From: Epiperipatus broadwayi
Taxonomy: Eukaryota; Onychophora; Udeonychophora; Euonychophora; Peripatidae
Assembly: GCA_028023455.1 (NCBI GenBank)
Contig: JAQFVV010006197.1
Coordinates: 19,217,254-19,281,253, forward strand
Direction of reading: 5' to 3'
DNA: 64,000 bases
Position numbers and translations under genes: made by a program. Below, in pieces: positions 11,190-22,980 of the stretch. Position 1 is the first letter of the stretch, and the number at the start of each line of letters is the position of its first letter. The notes under the pieces are model-generated. The model saw only the letters and a list, made by a program, of their open reading frames with translations, did no database searches and was not told the origin of the DNA.

Positions 11190-13980
11190 TAAAATATCAA
11201 TTACAATTACTTAAGAAAAGTAAACCAATTTATTACAGAATTATTATAGCACTATTAGTAGACAAAAGAAAAATAATATACAAGTGATGAAAATAATTCC
11301 ATAAGTGTGTTTTTACTAAACAGAGCTTATATAATGATGTTATTCAAATCTTAAACCACAAAATTAGTGCCAATAGTAATTATAATCTAATAAAAATTAC
11401 ATTATAACTTACTAAACACAAATAAATATCTAATAGTTTATATAGATATTATCATACCATGTATATTCTAATATGTAACTTATGCATACAGATTTTTCTT
11501 TTATAAAAAATATAAATAAAAAATTAGTGTTAATAATATTTCTCTTATGCATTACATTATTATTTTATAACAATGTAAACTTTAACATGACTACAAATGA
11601 AATTACATAATCATTTTACAAAATTATATAAAATATTAAATGTTCCTTTGTGCTGAACCTATGTTGCAGTATTTGTGATTGTTCTCTAATCAGTAAATGT
11701 TTTCTTAATCCTTCTGCCATTTGTTTCAATTATAATCAAATTGGCTAAAAAAAGAGTATTTTTTTACATTATTGTAGTGAATTTAAGCTCATTTTAAAGC
11801 TTGAAAAGTACTGTAAAATGATGATCTTTCTAGAATTATTATACAAATGAAAAATCAATGGGAGAAAGTGGACATTTCAAGGCATTGATTGGTTGTTTCT
11901 CATTTTGAACAAAAGTGAGCACTTGTCAACAATCTTGACAATTCCAAGTTCTTTGTTCTCATTTTCAAAATGAAAATGAATGTTTTAGAGTACTTTTTAG
12001 TATTTTTTTCCATATTATAAATTATTTTGATAAAATATACTGAAAACATAATTATTTTAGAAGAATAGTTAAGATTTTAGTAAAAATTCTTTACTTTTAC
12101 AAGAACATAAATTGTGAAAGAAATCAATGATGTATGCAGCATTTTCTAATAGGTTACAAATATTCTTTTTAGCTTCTCCACTATAGAATATTTTTATAAT
12201 TATAAATAAAAATTTATTTTTGAAAAAAACTTTTGTTAATCTGAGAAATTATTAATTTGCTATTTACAAATAAAACTAAAACGAATATAATATTAAAAGA
12301 TGAATATATTTTTACTGCTGATTTTGTAATTGACCAATCAAAAATGTACAATTTTAACTCACTTGACCAATCAAAATTTTTGATGGCACAAAGGTTTAAA
12401 AAGCTGCCATTTTATTTAAGTAAGATTGCTTTCATATTTTTGTTGTAGGGGTAAGCATTATTTGAAAAATACCACTGCAAAACTTTTGTTTATGTTTCAA
12501 AATTTTTTAGTTCTAATATATTCCAGTGTAAATTGAAAATTGATGAATCAGCTAGTCTGGATATTTTAATTGGAACATAAAGGAGTAATAAATTTTCCTT
12601 TTAAAATAAATCCATCAGTCGTAATTAAAAAAAGTTTATAGTAGAATTTTTTATTCATTTGTGCACTTACATGTTGAATATATAGTTTTTCTTTTAATAA
12701 ATTCACTTTTAAACAGACATTTATTTATTGAACAATAAAAAATAAATTCATTCCTAAAATAATATTGCATCTTAGTTAATATTGGCATAACTGAAGTTGA
12801 GCTGTGATGCAGAGATTTTGTCTTGCATTTGTCATTGTAACATTATTTTAAAACAAGCAGTCCAGATTTGAATATTGATTATAGATATATTGGAAATATT
12901 TCTATTGGAAACACCCATCATTATGTATTCAACACAAATTAATCTGAGATATTTTATTCTATGTAATACCAACTTTCTTAGCTATAAGCTATCTCTATAA
13001 ATAAAAAATCAAATCTGTTTAAAATTCAAAATTCATTAGTCTCAGATTCAAACCTTGTTGATCATTATTACACAAAATCTTTCACTTCTTATTACTTGAT
13101 AATAATGTATTATTGCCTAGAATTTAAAGCTTTACTTTCAAGTGAAAAAAAGCATAAACATTCTAGGATATTCTAAGTTTATTCATACAAGTAAAATTTT
13201 ATATAAACCAGATTCACTAAATTCTTATCATTTAATTTGATTCATATGGCAAACACACATATAAAGAATACTTAATTGATATTTTTATTTATTAAGCAAT
13301 CAGAATATGTGCAATATAAATAAAAGTAATTCTAAGTAAAGCCCTGAGTGTTTTAGAAAACTAACAGAATAGCAGAACTGAGTGCTGAATATCCATGGAC
13401 TACTGTTTGCTTTATTACTTTCAGTGCTTAAACATCATATGGGCCCCCAAAGGCTAAGGCATTCAAATTATTTTTAATAAATGAACAGACATAATATTCT
13501 AATAGTTAATTTGTAAATACTAACTACAAAGATGATAAAAATAGTGGTCAGAAGTATACAGTCTTCAGAATCCCATGAATTTAAGGTTTTGCAATAATCT
13601 ACAGAAGTGGCTGATGCTATGGTTTTGCTTAAATCAGGATGAGTTTATATTAAAAAACTCTGGAATGCTATGTCAAAGCAGTTTTGGACTACATAATGTA
13701 TACTGAGACATTTAACCTTAGTAATATTTACCCAAGAATAAGTCCATTTCTGTATAGTTTTTTGCAATTATACAAAAACATTTTTATGGATTAAAATGAA
13801 AAGAACTAAAAATAACTTGTTGCTATTTGCATTCTTTATATTTTGCAAATGATATGTGTTTTCATAAAGAATGTTTTAAAGTTTCAGATGTTTGAAGATA
13901 ATCTCTAGTCTAATGAATGACTAATAAAAAATTATTAATATATTTCCATTAAGTAGTCTCTATCAAAGCTACGAGGGCAG
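11190..13980. other. AT-rich noncoding stretch
   Basis: No coding region or repeat recognised. A plus-strand 63-codon ORF at 12257-12448 is low complexity and judged to be chance. Confidence 0.6.
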
Positions 13981-13984
13981 TAAG

Positions 13985-14215
13985 TTTGACACATCAATTA
14001 AACTGTACCATTTGGCTATCTATCTATACTGGACAAGAATAAAGATAGGTATAAGAAATTATGATCTGAATCAGCAGATGAGTGCTGTTTTAGCACAAAA
14101 TGATCTGGGAGATCGTACATATTTTTTCATGCGTTTTTGGTCATATGTTTATCATTACCCCCCCCCAACACACCTACATGTTAAAAATGGATAGAAACCA
14201 GTCTCTTGCGTGAGA
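13985..14215 (+). repeat. Diverged copy of the 480-bp interspersed family
   Basis: Plus-strand words match the family: CAGATGAGTGCTGTTTTAGC, ATGATCTGGGAGATCGTACAT and GGTCATATG. The 3' part (GGATAGAAACCAG, near 14190-14203) also matches the complement of the 5415-5545 fragment. A run of 9-10 C near 14158 interrupts it. A 60-codon ORF here lies inside the repeat and is not a gene. Confidence 0.55.
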
Positions 14216-14219
14216 GTGG

Positions 14220-15170
14220 CGTAGTGAAAACTGCAGCACTACTTAACTGAACTATGTGGGTTTTATATTCAATAAAGAAAGCTCAGATAATCCAAATATA
14301 TTTCTTAATCAAGCAATTTGAATGAACAGTGATATATATATATATACTCCTCCTCAGGATTAGTTATAAACGGAATTTCTTATTTATATAAAAACAAATT
14401 GTGTCGTTTTTCAGCCTACGGGTTATTTGCAGTTGAAATAATTTAGCATGTTAGAATATGCAATTACATTAATTCTATTAGCCTAGTGACATTTCCCGTA
14501 TCTTTCTGAGTTAGTTACACACACATACATGAGTTATTCGCATGTGCGCATATATTAAACACACATTGTTGAAGATCTATCATTTACGAATGTAAATATA
14601 TTTAGAATAAACTTTTACCACAAACCTTTTAAATTAGTAACCTTTTTCTTTAAAATAGAAGCACTAACGCTTCACAATCTACAATCGTGTTTCTTTTATT
14701 TATTTAACCTATATTTTTCAGCGTGGTTAAAGCATAATTGGTTTAATAGATAAAAGCCAAATATAGATGGGAATCCAGTGGAAAGTTATATTTTTCAAAA
14801 TGTCAAGTTAGTTTTATTTTGTGCGATCAGTTATATTGCTAGATCAATCACCAATGCATTCTAATCTTTAATATTGCCTTGAAATAATAGGCAGGCATAT
14901 TGATTAAGAAGCTAGAAAGTTGTATGTTTATCTAACCTTTTCTTTCACTGTTTGTTTCCAAGAAACAATAGTGAAAATAAATGGCAATCAGAAGAGCGAT
15001 GTTAGATAATTTTAATAATAAAAAAAATGTTCGTGGATGTTTTTCTTTTTTCTTTTACTTAATATATACACATAGCACACATATTTAAAAAAAAAAAATA
15101 AACTGACAGAAAATATTATGGCTAAATAGTTAAAAAAAATGTTCAGCTTTTCTATCTTCTGCATGAATTA
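14220..15170. other. AT-rich noncoding stretch
   Basis: No gene or clear repeat seen, apart from short TA tracts near 14331-14345. Confidence 0.6.
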
Positions 15171-15173
15171 ATT

Positions 15174-16070
15174 TAATATTGAAATACAAGTATAATATAT
15201 ATACTTAACCTAGATGTTGTATTTTTATATTGAACTATTTCTAATCATCTAATATGAGTATTGAATATCTTTAGAAAAAATTAACTTTATTTAAATATTC
15301 CAAATACATTCAACTGTTAGTTAGTATATGCACAACGTTTCGAGATATATTATTTTCTCCTCTTCTTCAGGTGTCGCTGGCCTAACCAGTAACAGTAGTA
15401 GCATGGGATTCGAACCTGGACCTTAGATCAGGTTAGAATCCCATGCTAGTACGGTCACTGGTCAGGTCAGCAACACCTGAATAAGAGGGGAGAATAATAT
15501 CTCTTGAAATGTGCATATACTAACCTGTTTGATGTGCTATTACTAACAGTTGAAATATTTAAATAAAGTTAAATTTTTCTCAAGATATTCAATACTCATA
15601 TCAGATAATGGAAATAGTCTAATATAAAAATACAACTAGAACACCATCATCACAAACCTTCAGGAAAACATTAACCTAGATGTAATTAAAGGGGATTAGA
15701 CCCAAACTTTCAAGCTCTGTACAGTCATCCACTCTATCCAATATAATTGATACACATGACCACATAAATGTGAAAAAGATAAATGATCTCCAATATATAT
15801 ATTTCATGCTGAACAAACACTCATCAATTGTTCTGAATCATGATTTGTCATACACAGTGCTCAGTTAATATTAAGATAGCAAATCGTTACACTTTAATGG
15901 ACAGGCTTCAATCCTCTCCACTCTTTAACTCTTCAGCTATATAGATCACTGAAAATCTGATGATGGAATGGATAGAGTTGATGACTGTATGGAGCTTAAA
16001 AGTTTATGTTCAAATCTCCTTTAATTACATCTAGGTTAAGTATATACACTATACTTGTAAGTCAATATTA
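15174..16070. repeat. Fold-back element with long inverted termini (outer element)
   Basis: The left end (15174-15217, continuing after a nested insertion at 15684) is the reverse complement of the right end (about 16000-16070). Both carry TAATATTGA, ACAAGTATA, TATATACTTAACCTAGATGT and AATTAAAGG. Inside the termini, 15690-15985 is the 480-bp family in minus orientation. The right terminus carries GTTCAAATCTCC (16008-16019), a B-box-like word. It appears to be an inverted-terminus version of that family, interrupted by a second element. Confidence 0.75.
15218..15670. repeat. Nested fold-back element with 13-bp direct repeats
   Basis: Inverted arms at about 15217-15418 and 15429-15635 surround a 10-base spacer. 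The insertion is bounded by a perfect 13-bp direct repeat TTAACCTAGATGT (15205-15217 and 15671-15683), as expected for a target site duplication. The inner ends of the arms read GGGATTCGAACCTG and its complement, matching a pol III B box (GGTTCGAATCCC). Each arm also has CCTGAAGAAGAGG...CTCGAAACG or a mutated form, a stem followed by GAAA. Confidence 0.8.
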
Positions 16071-16084
16071 CATATTCAGCCTTA

Positions 16085-16450
16085 AACCCATCCCTCATCT
16101 GTATATTTAAATGGACATATTAAGGTTCTACATATGAGGGATCATATTGACTTAAGATCAATATAGATATGACTATAATATGGGCATCATCAAGGGCTTT
16201 GAGCATTCCATCATCAGATTTTCAGTGATATGGATTGCCGAAGAGTGGAGAGGATTTAAGCCTGTCCATTAAAATGTGTAGATTTACTATCTTAATATAA
16301 AGTGAGCACTAATTTTTTGTGCATGGAAGACCATGATCCAGAACAACTGACGAGTACTGGTTCAGCATAAAATATATATATTGGAGATCATTTATTTTTA
16401 TCACATGTATGTGATCATGTGTATTGGTTATAGTGGATAGAGTAAAAGAA
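16085..16450 (+). repeat. Copy of the 480-bp interspersed family
   Basis: It starts ACCCATCCCTCATCTGTAT and runs through GAGCATTCCATCATCAGATT, AAGCCTGTCCATTAAAATG, AACTGACGAGTACTGGTTC and GGAGATCATTTAT to TAGTGGATAGAG. It has the orientation of the 48.4-kb copies and lacks their B-box end. The 60-codon minus-strand ORF lies inside the repeat and is not conserved as a frame in other copies. Confidence 0.8.
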
Positions 16451-16454
16451 TTAA

Positions 16455-17260
16455 TTAATTTATTGTTTACAGATGACCAAAAAAGTGTCAATGCTTTGTT
16501 CCTTTAATTTTGAACTCAATCTATAAAATCATGCATGACTTAAAACACTTAAAGACCAAAGATGCTATTAGATTGCAGACTGTCAATAAGAAAATTTAGT
16601 AACCTTTATACCATTGACAAACCATTGACTATGCTCACCCATGTCATTAATCCAGTTTCAATCTTCTTTTTTCTAATTAGTTAATTTTTTAAAAATTTAA
16701 TTGCAACATTAATTACAGTATTGATTATTTAATCAGTTGGATAGATTACTGTTTTCAGTAAAACATAATCCTCTCTTGATTAGACAATTTACAAAATTAT
16801 TTTAATTTTTCATTATATCATATTTTTCTCTAATTAAATAATTTTAGACAATAATTCTGTACAATTATTTACATTATAATTCTCTTGTCTTTTTTAGTTT
16901 AGATTATTCCACCAAATAACTTTATAATCTTTTAAGTTATCTTTACACAATTAGATTTCTTTTATTTTCATTATACTCATAACATTTTGGAATTTGTATT
17001 TAAAAGAAAAGATAAGCTATTCCCTTTAAATAGTAAATTTAATTAAAATTCTTAAACTATATTATAGTTTAATTACATTTTTCCTCATCTATTTTTTTCT
17101 TTTCTTTTAACTTGAGATTCAGATATGGAATTTTATTTTTCCTTTTGCTTACACTCTAACTGACTTTTGATCTATTCTAAATTCTCTTTATTCTATTTTA
17201 TTAAACTGACAGTCTTTTTTATTAATACCAATAAATAAGATAAAAACTCTGTCAGATAAT
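16455..17260. other. AT-rich noncoding stretch
   Basis: No gene or repeat seen. The plus strand is unusually rich in T and in TTTTC/TCTT words between about 16660 and 17220. Confidence 0.6.
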
Positions 17261-17263
17261 GAA

Positions 17264-17479
17264 AATTATTCTTCATGTATAAAGCGTGATAAACAGAGTA
17301 GCTAAAATTCAAAAAACATTAATCACAAAAAACTATTTGCCAAGCACTTTGGGGCCATGTACCAGAATCATGGTGACATATTGGAATATTCAAATATAGC
17401 ACTTGGCAAAAAGTTTTTTGTGATTGTTTTTTGAATTTTAGTTACTCTGTTTATCACACTTTATACATGAAGAATAATT
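17264..17479. repeat. 216-bp fold-back repeat with about 40-bp loop
   Basis: Arms of about 85-90 bases (AATTATTCTTCATGTATAAA at the left, its complement ending near 17479) are highly similar. They differ by a 3-base indel and a few substitutions. The loop, about 17353-17390, contains CATGTACCAGAATCATGG. It is MITE-like, with no coding capacity. Confidence 0.88.
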
Positions 17480-20400
17480 AGTTAAAATATTTTTTCTCTC
17501 TGAATATTCTTTATATACTATTAAGTATCTCATGTAACATGTATATTTATATATCCATCACAATATATATAGTGATCTTTTGCTTTTCCTGGAAGCTAAA
17601 TGCCAGGGCATGTCTTATGCCAAAATGTTTAAAAAATTATATAGTTTAATTTTATAGTAAATATATTTTTGTTAATGCCTTAGTGTGCTATAATTCTGCA
17701 TATAGAAAGTTACTATACCTATATATTTGCAAATATTTTTGCTGTAAAATAAATTTGACAGCTGGATTTATAATATTTTTAGTTTTAAATAATGCTTATC
17801 ATGCCAAAGTATTTCAATCTTTAATGGCTTAAAATAGTGATATATTTTCAAAGTTGATAGCATTAATGTAGTCAAAATTAAATCACTAAATTGTTTTAAA
17901 AAGCTAATACTAATTTTAAGCTTTAAAATCTAAATTCAAGCCCTATATTTAGGTTTCCTAATAATTTAATTCAGTTCATAATGTTCAAATTTCATCTGAA
18001 TTTTAGCATTAAACATTACGGTTAAAATTTTTTTTTTAATTTGTTCACTCACAAGAAATTGAATAAAGTTAATAACAATAAAAGATAGGACTCAAAATAG
18101 TAGATAAATGAATGCTTGAATGAATGGATAAAGTAATATTTAATTTTAACATTTATATATTTTAAAATATTATTAATGTGAAATTTTAAAAAGACAATTT
18201 AAAATTATATTCTAAGCAACTTTTGTAGGTTAAAATTATGGTAAATAAATGTATTAAATATTATGGGTAATATTTATTTTATTTAAATAATGTAAATTTC
18301 ATTTATGTAATATTTTATTTTTGTTCTAATGTTTAAATTTGAAATAGTTATTGTAATAAGATATATCTTTAAATTTATCGTCTAGACAGGGAAATTAATT
18401 TATTTTAAAAGTTAAACATTAATTAAATTTTTGGATAGTAACCTTCCTCAGTTTCAGTAGAATATGGATTTAAACCAATAAAGAGAAAGGGGTGTAGATT
18501 TAAATGTCAATAATCAGTGTTTAAAAGTGGTCACATGACTCAAGCTATAAAAATAGATGAAATTGATACCTGCACACATACTTTAGTAAAAATCTTTACT
18601 TGTTGTATTCAAATTTCTAATTTACAGTATCTAATTAACAATTGTAATTTTATTTAAACCATTTTATTTTCTTAGCATGAACTAATGTTAAGCTAAAATT
18701 TAAATTATCTATGCACAATATCTGAATAGGACTTCAAGAATGAGGAATCTTCATTGTATCCAACTTTATTGATAAAATTACTTAAATATAATGTTTAAAA
18801 TTTTAACATTTAAACTTTGTGCACTAGGAAACTTTGAAAGATATTATTATTGTCACTACAATGATACTTATTAATGTTAAAACATATTCAAAGGTGTTTC
18901 ATATGTTTGCTGTAAAATATTTGAAACTCTTCACACAATAACAATAATGTTTTTAAAAGTATCAAATAACTTTACACTAATTTTTCTGAGAATACTCATT
19001 TTATATAAAATATTAGCTGAAATTAATTTACTTCATGTAAAAACTTTGAATTTCATTTAATAGACATATTGTGTGACAAAGAGTATATTATATTTTCAGT
19101 CATTTATAGAACTGTTTTTATATCGACCCAAAAATATTAGACTTAATATTTTATAATAACATAAAAGAAGTTTCACTAATTATGTCTATTTTTCCCTAAG
19201 AGAACAGAAATATATTTTATTAGATCCTGGGAGATAAAATAACTAACTTGCATTATTTGAAGAATTCAAAACAAATGTTTTTAAAATACTAAAATAAGTT
19301 ACTTATAGTATAAATGAAGACATAAAATAATATTGAAATAATATTATATTTGAATTGACTTTAAATTAACTTTGTCTCCTATATTAATATTATGAAAGCC
19401 CGCATACTCTCTTTTAGTGTTGTTATGGAAACCACCACAATAATTTTAAAATGTGATATTTATAAAGTATTTCTGCTGAATACTCTTTTATTGCTACTTA
19501 TTAATATAATGCTCTTAATAGATTAAGTGTTGAATACCTAATTTTAAGTATAAAGAAACATTTTATTGCAACTTAATGAATATTTATCATTGTTTAAATC
19601 CATGAAAACTTATTCAATGAATGGCCACATCTTATAATTTGCTACCATAATTTATTTTGAATCTTATTTAAAGATAACCATTAAGGACTTTTATATTTTA
19701 ATTTCATTATATTTGTGCACTGGAAATCTTTGCTGTCCACAATATTTTATTGGATAATACTGTTTCTGTTCTCATTTAATGGTTTGGTAGTAGAAAAACA
19801 GAAAGGCTATTTCATTTTATTTATTTTGAATGGTAAAAGAGTTAATGTTTTACTTATGTTTATGATTTTGTATACAATATTTTTATTTTAGATGCATATT
19901 ATCTTGTGTAATTTTACATGCTATTTTAGTTATAATTTTTGATTAAAATTCTCAGAATATCAGTGTATGATATTTATATGTTTTAAAATAGTATGTGTTT
20001 CTTTTCCATATGAATTATTTATTTATAAAAGGTATATTATTATAATGAATGCAGTATAAGTAGATGTATGTTTCTATAATTTTATTTTCTAATTTTAACT
20101 AAGCTATGTTTAGCATTAATTATTACTATTTTTATCTTTTACATCTATTAGTTAAGGTATTTTTGTTTAGATATTGTAGGTTTAGTCTCTCCTTATTTAG
20201 AAATGCTTACTTTGCCAGTACTCTTATAGAGATTGTGGCTTAAGCTCTCTCAGCAGTTTGAGATATTTTGTATGAATTTTATTCTTATTGTATTCAAAGT
20301 ACATGATGCTTTAAAAGGCAGCCTTATTTAGTATTTTTGCCCCGGATGTGCAATCTCATTATTTTTTGAGTAATGACAAAATTCTAGATCATTTTATTAT

Positions 20401-22415
20401 TGCCCTCAATGGTAGGTGCACTTATTTATGAGCTATGCAATCATATGTTTACTTTGCCTTTCTCAGTTATCTCAATATGAATCTAATTTATTGTTGGTAA
20501 TGTATTTTGTAAAGCATGTGTAATAATTTACCATGGCTTTATTCTGGCAGTTAAGTTATTTTTATCAAGATACTGACCAATGCCATCCTTACTTCTTGCA
20601 GCATTTTTGCTTAATTTAGATGTGAATTACATATTGTTGATATATATTCTGTATTTAAGCTATTCTGAGTTAGGACATAAATATAATAAATAATTAATCT
20701 CAAAATTTTAAATTGTATCTTAGGCATAAATAGACAATATACATCTCTCTTATTGCTCCTTTGCCACTAGATTGGTAAGCTTGTATTTTAAATAATGTTA
20801 AATATTTATAATAGGAACACTATTCATAAAAAGAACACTACTACTGTATGAATGCTTTAATACATGAAAACTTTTGAGAATTTAAAGTAATAGAAAGTTT
20901 ATTTTAATCTACTAGATAATTTATTACTTTTCATAAATCTATTTGTAATTTCACCCTTCTGAGATATTTTGAAAAAAAGCAATATTTGTGAAAGCACTTG
21001 GCTTTGCAGACTTAAAGAATATGTTATATTTGTGACTTAATATTATTTGGTTTTCTGCAAAATAAATATTTGTTTTTATTATTAAGAAATTTCTTATAGT
21101 CATTTTTCCACATCATCCACTCATTAACCAGAAATTGAAATAATAATAAAATATCATAAATTATCTTAAGAGTCACTTTATTGAATTATATTTAAGTATT
21201 ATAATTATATCTAAGAAAGATATATTTTGCTTAATAAAAATTATAATTACATATTATTATTGGAGATCACTTCAGCCAATTTGGTTTGCTTATTAAAAGA
21301 TCATTGTGCTTATTTACTTTAAAATTATTTTCCATAATATGAAAGACCATATTTGTTAGCCCATATTAACTTTAGATTATGAAAGGACTTAGTTCAAAAT
21401 TAAAAGATATTTAAATAGATTTATTTTATGGTATTTAGAATGGCTATAAAATCCCTTATTCAGCCTTAATTTCTGAATGTCATCCTAGGAGCTTATTATT
21501 TATCTTATATTACATTCAAATATCAGCCTTTCAAGCTAATTGTGCATATGCTTTTGCGAGTGTTAATAATAATAAATGAATACTTTCTCTCGAATACAAG
21601 ATATAGTATTTATGCAGGAATAAAATGAATCACTTATTCCTATGACTCAAATGCTTATATATGAAAAAATATGAAGTACTTATACTAAATTAAGGAATCA
21701 TGTTGTGTTTTATTTTAAATTAATATTATCATTATTGTTATAAGTCATTAACTTAGGAGTAAGTGCATGTCTTACTTATTTACTAAGATTTCATTCTATG
21801 TTGAATAGATCTTAAGAATTAGATAATTTATTTTATAATTAAAATCAATCATATTTCTCTGAGATACCTTAATTTGTTTTACAAACCATATTATTTAAAA
21901 GATTACTTTGCTAAAGAAGAAGCTATTTTCAAAGATGATCATGTTTAGTGGCAAAGATTTAAGAGAACACTTTCAAATTTTTTAAGATTAAATATAATGT
22001 TTTATCTGATCATAACAATGAGATATTTAAGAAATAGATTGTTACAAAAAATGGCAATGGTAGTAGATGTTTGTAAGAGAAAAAAATGTAACCTCAATGG
22101 CATATGCTTGTAATATCAAGAGTCTTGCATTTGTACTAGACCAAGTCATAAGTTTTCCTCCTATTATATTAATAATAAAGCTTTATATTTTAATGATACT
22201 TTATTATAATTGCTTATCCCTGTATCTCTTCTTATTATGACATATGGCATTTAGCTAACATCATTATTTTGGGCTTATATTATATCATTTTCAGTTAGCC
22301 TTGGTGATGAAGATTTTTCTCATTGTTCTATCAGGTTACAATTTTTGCATTCATGGCTTCTTTCTTTTATTCTTTCTTAAGGTTATAATTTTCACAGTGT
22401 TCGTTTATTAAGGAT
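17480..22415. other. Long quiet noncoding stretch
   Basis: Nearly 5 kb with no ORF of 60 codons, no fold-back element and no retroelement relic that I recognise. Homopolymer runs of 8 or more are absent from roughly 18.05 to 22.4 kb. It could be a large intron or an intergenic spacer; the sequence alone does not decide. Confidence 0.5.

Positions 22416-22417
<2 letters not shown>

Positions 22418-22456
<39 letters not shown>
22418..22456. repeat. (TA)n microsatellite
   Basis: An uninterrupted AT dinucleotide tract of about 38 bases directly abuts the GC-richer insert that begins TGTAACCAAAATCCCC. Confidence 0.95.
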
Positions 22457-22457
<1 letters not shown>

Positions 22458-22980
22458 AACCAAAATCCCCGGAGCCGTCCACCCTGATGGCTCACAAAGG
22501 TGGTAACCAACCTTCCATCACCCCTCCAACTACCCATCATCATGCCGTACTTGTTGCGGCACTATAAATTGTAACCGTAAATTGTGTAATCTCAACTACG
22601 TAACGTAAGTGCACTAGGAATTACAACCTTGGTCACTGATCAACTCTCATTGCACATTATCAGCTATTAAGAGCTGTATCCAAAAGCATATCATACTATT
22701 TATTTTATGCACAAAAGACCCCAATCAACATCTGGGGCAATTTACTACAGACAAAATTAATGAATTAACCTAACTTTTATAATTTATTTGATCGCAGCCA
22801 GGGTATCCGTGAAGACCTATCATAGTATTATTATAAAACATATTAAACAAATTATAAGTGCAATTTTATCACCCTTTAAACCTCAATTTGCGATTTTTAT
22901 GGTATGCGACCCTATGGCCGATCATGTACAAGATAGCGTAATTTGTGGAACCACATAAAATTATGAAATTTTAAATCATC
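22457..22980. repeat. GC-richer insert of unknown class
   Basis: Composition changes sharply at the (TA)n tract. The insert begins TGTAACCAAAATCCCCGG and contains GCCGTCCACC, CATGCCGTACTTGTTGCGGC and CTACGTAACGTAAG. The TG start is compatible with an LTR terminus, but no partner LTR, primer-binding site or coding region is visible. Its right boundary is indistinct. Confidence 0.35.

Noticed and set aside
15405-15442. Possible tRNA gene, because of the GGTTCGAATCCC word
   Set aside because: Only the B-box/T-arm word is present. No acceptor stem, anticodon arm or properly spaced A box could be found, and the word lies in a palindromic repeat.
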